Shown: positions 60,920-64,000 of the stretch, in pieces
How the letters are laid out: each line of letters begins with the position of its first letter
Numbering within the stretch: position 1 is the stretch's first letter
Source: Jaapia argillacea MUCL 33604
Lineage: Eukaryota > Basidiomycota > Agaricomycetes > Jaapiales > Jaapiaceae
Reading direction: 5' to 3'
Assembly: GCA_000697665.1 (NCBI GenBank)
Contig: KL197733.1
Span: 418,333-482,332, forward strand
DNA length: 64,000 bases
Program-made: the position numbers and the translations under genes
The notes under the pieces: model-generated
Database searches by the model: none
What the model was told of the DNA's origin: nothing
The model's input: only the letters and a program-made list of their open reading frames with translations

Positions 60920-63900
60920 ATGAACTATTCCCACCAGACTCGGACCGATTCTGCTGTTGACGCAAAACTGGCTCCTAATTCCAAGACATGGTCAGATGCT
61001 TCTCTCTCCCCCACTGCTTCAAATGTGTCTGATTTTGAAGATGTTGGGGAGGGTGAATCGTTGTCTTCTCATACCCTGGATGATAAAGGATGGTTGAGCA
61101 GTACAGTCGTTGGGAAAACTGCCAGCGTTGGAGACGCCAGACCTCCTTCCGCTTCCCCAGGCGCTCTTTTCCTTCCAAAGAAACACAAATCGTTCTATAT
61201 CCATGATAATATGGTAGTCTTCCTGGTACGCATTCCACGTTCTGCAACCTTCTGAGCATCGTTGTTCATTAGCCAACCGGAATTCTATCAGGTCCAGGAC
61301 ACCCTTTTCAGGCTCCACTCTTTCTTCTTCAAGTGAGACTCGGAGTATTTTAGGACCTTGCTTTTGCAACACAGCCCTTCCTCAGAGATTCATCCCGTTA
61401 AGCTTGAAGGCGTAGCAGTTGCCGATCTCGAGACCTTTCTCAGAGTTTTGTACCCCTCGTGAGTCCCATTCAACCCATTATACTCCATATCTTATTGATT
61501 TTGTTTTGCAGCGACTTCTCCAAGCACACAGCCACGACCGCCAATGAGTGGACCTCAGTCCTATCCCTTGCGACCAAGTGGTCATTCACCACAATCCGTT
61601 CTCTCGCCATCAGGGAGCTCTTCCCCTTGGCCTCCCCTATTGACAAGATTGTACTCGGTCACCAATATGATATACCTGAATGGCTTCTGGATGCTTACAT
61701 CGCTGTTTGCGAGCGCCCTGAAGCTTTGACGAAGAAAGAAGGAGAACGACTTGGATTAGATGAAGTTATCAAGATTTCATCAGGAAAATCCCTAACTGAG
61801 AATTGTCAAAAATTATCAAAAATTATCAACAATTGGCAGATTGGCATGGTTTTCACCAATTGGACAAAGTTGAAAATGGTGTCAACTTTGTCGACATATT
61901 GTCGCCAAATGTTCGCTGATTGGCACTGTGTTGTCTCAATTGGCATCTGTTCTTTCACTGATTTCTTGGATCACACTTCTCAAGGAGGATATTTGTTACA
62001 AAAGAAAACTGTATTGTGAACAACGTAGGTTACAAATGAACATATATGCTACCGACCTATATAAGAGCCTACTACCTCAAGATTGTCCTTCACCAAATCC
62101 ACAATGCCCAGGTGAGGCTTATCTGGCTTGAGTGTGGACCACAGGACAAAGAATAGGTGTTGGTAACAACACCGGAAATGGGGCGAAAAGCGAGCAATGG
62201 GTCAAGAGGGAAGGGGGGTGGGGGATATTCCAGACTCACAGCCAATCACCACCTGACTGTCGTAAAAGGGGTACTTGACACCCTCTGGTGGAGAAACGAC
62301 ACACTCGTTGTGGATATGAAGGTTTGGGATGGTGGGGTGATGAGTCACTATGGAACTGATGGGTTAACTTGGGCACAGGCCCCTGGAAGGACACATGGAA
62401 CACTCCCTGAAATGGAGCCCATCCATTGATGACAAGAGCTGGTGTCTGAGGTGATTAGAGAATATTACATACAGGGGTGGATATGGTGGGGGGTGGGTCT
62501 CATACCCAGGAGTGCTCTGTAAGAAGTTCTCAGTTGGGAACCTGTGTTACTAAAATGGTGATAGACCAGGGGGAGAGGGCTTACATAGTCCGAACCCAGT
62601 CTGAGAGTTGTATCAGCTCATCAAATCAAAACCAATGTGTCCCTGTGATGCCATTGTAAGTGGAAGGCAGCACACAGCTGGAAGTCAAGCTGACAGAGGG
62701 TAATCGATACTTAGCGGCGAGGACGACGGTGAAGGAAGGCGAAGTGGACAAAGTGGGAGGAGGAAAGCCCATGAACATTGAACGGAGAGCTGAGTTTAAA
62801 CTTGGTGTTAAACCTAAAGCACGTGATGTTGATGATGAAATTCACCCCAAGTCCAATTCCAGTCCCTGAACAACAGTGGCAACTTGCAACCTGTGTGTCG
62901 TGATGCTCACTCACTCAGTCTTACCCTGCCAGCTTTGAGCCCTGCCCGCAACCAAAGTTCGACTGTACTCAGCTTTCCTACTACTCTCCTACTGGTCATC
63001 TGGCAGCCGACTGCCATTCGAACGATACCAATTCATCCTATCCCCCATACCTCACGGCAATTCATTGATACCCACAGTGTTGATCCCCACCGCAAAACCA
63101 AACCCAAACCCAATTGTACCCATCATTCCCGCTCTCACATCTGCGTTTGGACCCATCGCTACATTACAACTGGTCACTGATATCCTATCACACCACACCT
63201 CACAACCCCCCCTTTCAACACTTGTCCTCTTGAGCCCTTTATCTGTGATGTTTCCTCCCTTGAGCATCCAACTTGGGGAGGAATTGGGTATCGGCATGGT
63301 GTTAGTGAATTGGGGGTGAAGTGGGAGAGACATGGGTATCGAAGGTGAGTGTCCTTTCCAATGATTTCATTGCCCCCAGTGATGAAATATGTCCCTTTGT
63401 CCTGCCAGGCTACCATGTCGCTTGGTGTCCCTGTCTTTCAATTATGTGAGTCGTTCTGTAAGGAGAGACTCACCAACCTCCCCAATCTGTCGCGAATGTG
63501 ATGGCATGATGCCTGTGTCCCGTCCCTGTCTCCGATCTCCACTGTGGTATATTACTTCCCCATGAATTCATACCTGTTACTCCCCATGAATGGACATCCA
63601 GCACCAGTTTGAAACAAGCCATGACTTTCAACATAGATATCAATTATATTTCGAACCTCATTCATTGAATTTCGTTTGTTGCCATATTCTAACGTTGTTG
63701 AATGTATCATGGTCCAGAGTCATTGATTGGCAAGGATTGTCTCCAGTGGTAGGAGATGGCACTCAATTGTCGCCAATTTTCGACAATTTTCGACAATTCT
63801 CATTTAGGGATTTTCCTGATGTTCACAGCTCAGACAGGACGTCAGAACACATGCTGTGTTACTCCACCAATGTGATATATGGACCATTGTTGGAGCGATT

Positions 63901-64000
63901 GTCCTGCCTATCCAAAAGGTTCCCTCACCTGAGTTTCTTGCTCCTGGAGCTACTGGTGGACCACAAACAATCGAGGTGAGATCTCGTTGATGGACTAGTT
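60920..64000 (+). pseudogene. Broken tandem copy of the BTB gene, split by a transposon
   Basis: Starts like the intact gene (MNYSHQTRTDSAVD) and follows it exon for exon, including WSDASLSPTASNVSDF and HKSFYIHDNMVVFL. It then reads LFRLHSFFFK followed by a TGA stop (61334-61336) where the intact gene has an Arg codon. Similarity resumes in later exons (WTSVLSLATKWSFTTIRSLA, LTKKEGERLGLDEVIKI). At 61778 it is cut by a 2.0-kb terminal-inverted-repeat element, and the coding similarity continues at 63822 (QLRQDVRTHAVLLH-like) to the window end. The stop and the insertion both disable it; which came first cannot be told here. Confidence 0.85.
61778..63821. mobile_element. Non-autonomous terminal-inverted-repeat element (2.0 kb)
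   Basis: Inserted in the BTB relic at the point where the intact gene reads GATTTCACAGCTC. The ends are long inverted repeats starting CATCAGGAAAATCCCTAA (left from 61778; right ending at 63821), followed on both sides by GAGAATTGTC and AAAATT repeats, about 55 bp in all with a few mismatches. The duplicated target is short and unclear: TT if CATCAGG is the true tip, or a degenerate 8-mer if the tip is CAGG, as in hAT elements. No transposase is seen; internal frames are short. A deletion derivative of a cut-and-paste family is the best reading. Confidence 0.8.

Overview
The window is nuclear DNA of a filamentous basidiomycete, most likely an agaricomycete. Genes are dense on both strands, and most are cut by short introns (about 50-70 nt, GT...AG). 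The gene families also fit: two DUF6533 membrane proteins, a long atypical G-alpha subunit, a Mei2-like RNA-binding protein, and BTB and MYND proteins. No operons, plasmid features or CRISPR arrays are present.

Layout. 0-2 kb: an unrecognised FVRP-repeat protein and a tRNA-Gly(TCC). 2-8 kb: a membrane dipeptidase (M19) and a tandem pair of near-identical short-chain dehydrogenases. 8-13 kb: two DUF6533 membrane proteins, head to head. 14.6-16.8 kb: a soluble fumarate reductase with a fused cytochrome b5 domain. 18.6-20.8 kb: an atypical G-alpha. 21.3-22.5 kb: a second FVRP-repeat gene, inverted relative to the first. 24.2-28.6 kb: an aldo/keto reductase, a decayed fragment of a second one, and a two-TM protein with an REWDDE motif. 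31-34.5 kb: a Mei2-like gene. 34.5-39.3 kb: nearly gene-free. 39.3-51.3 kb: a housekeeping block of formate/nitrite transporter, dual-specificity phosphatase, HSL-type esterase, Emi1-like twin CX9C protein, MCM2, a third short-chain dehydrogenase and a MYND protein. 51.4-52.7 kb: a second REWDDE gene. 53.7-64 kb: a BTB gene and a broken tandem copy, separated by a PIF/Harbinger DNA transposon (which holds the assembly gap); the broken copy is split by a second, non-autonomous terminal-inverted-repeat element.

The housekeeping genes show no shared pathway. What stands out is paralogue pairs at different ages: the recent SDR tandem, the inverted FVRP pair, the REWDDE pair, the DUF6533 pair, the AKR with its relic, and the BTB pair. 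The least familiar signal is the FVRP family. Its two copies share a short 5' leader block and a roughly 100-bp block beyond the stop codon that can fold, and the second block is better conserved than the coding region.

Exon joins were worked out by eye from splice signals, reading frame and family similarity. Most gene ends are firm; individual splice sites are predictions.
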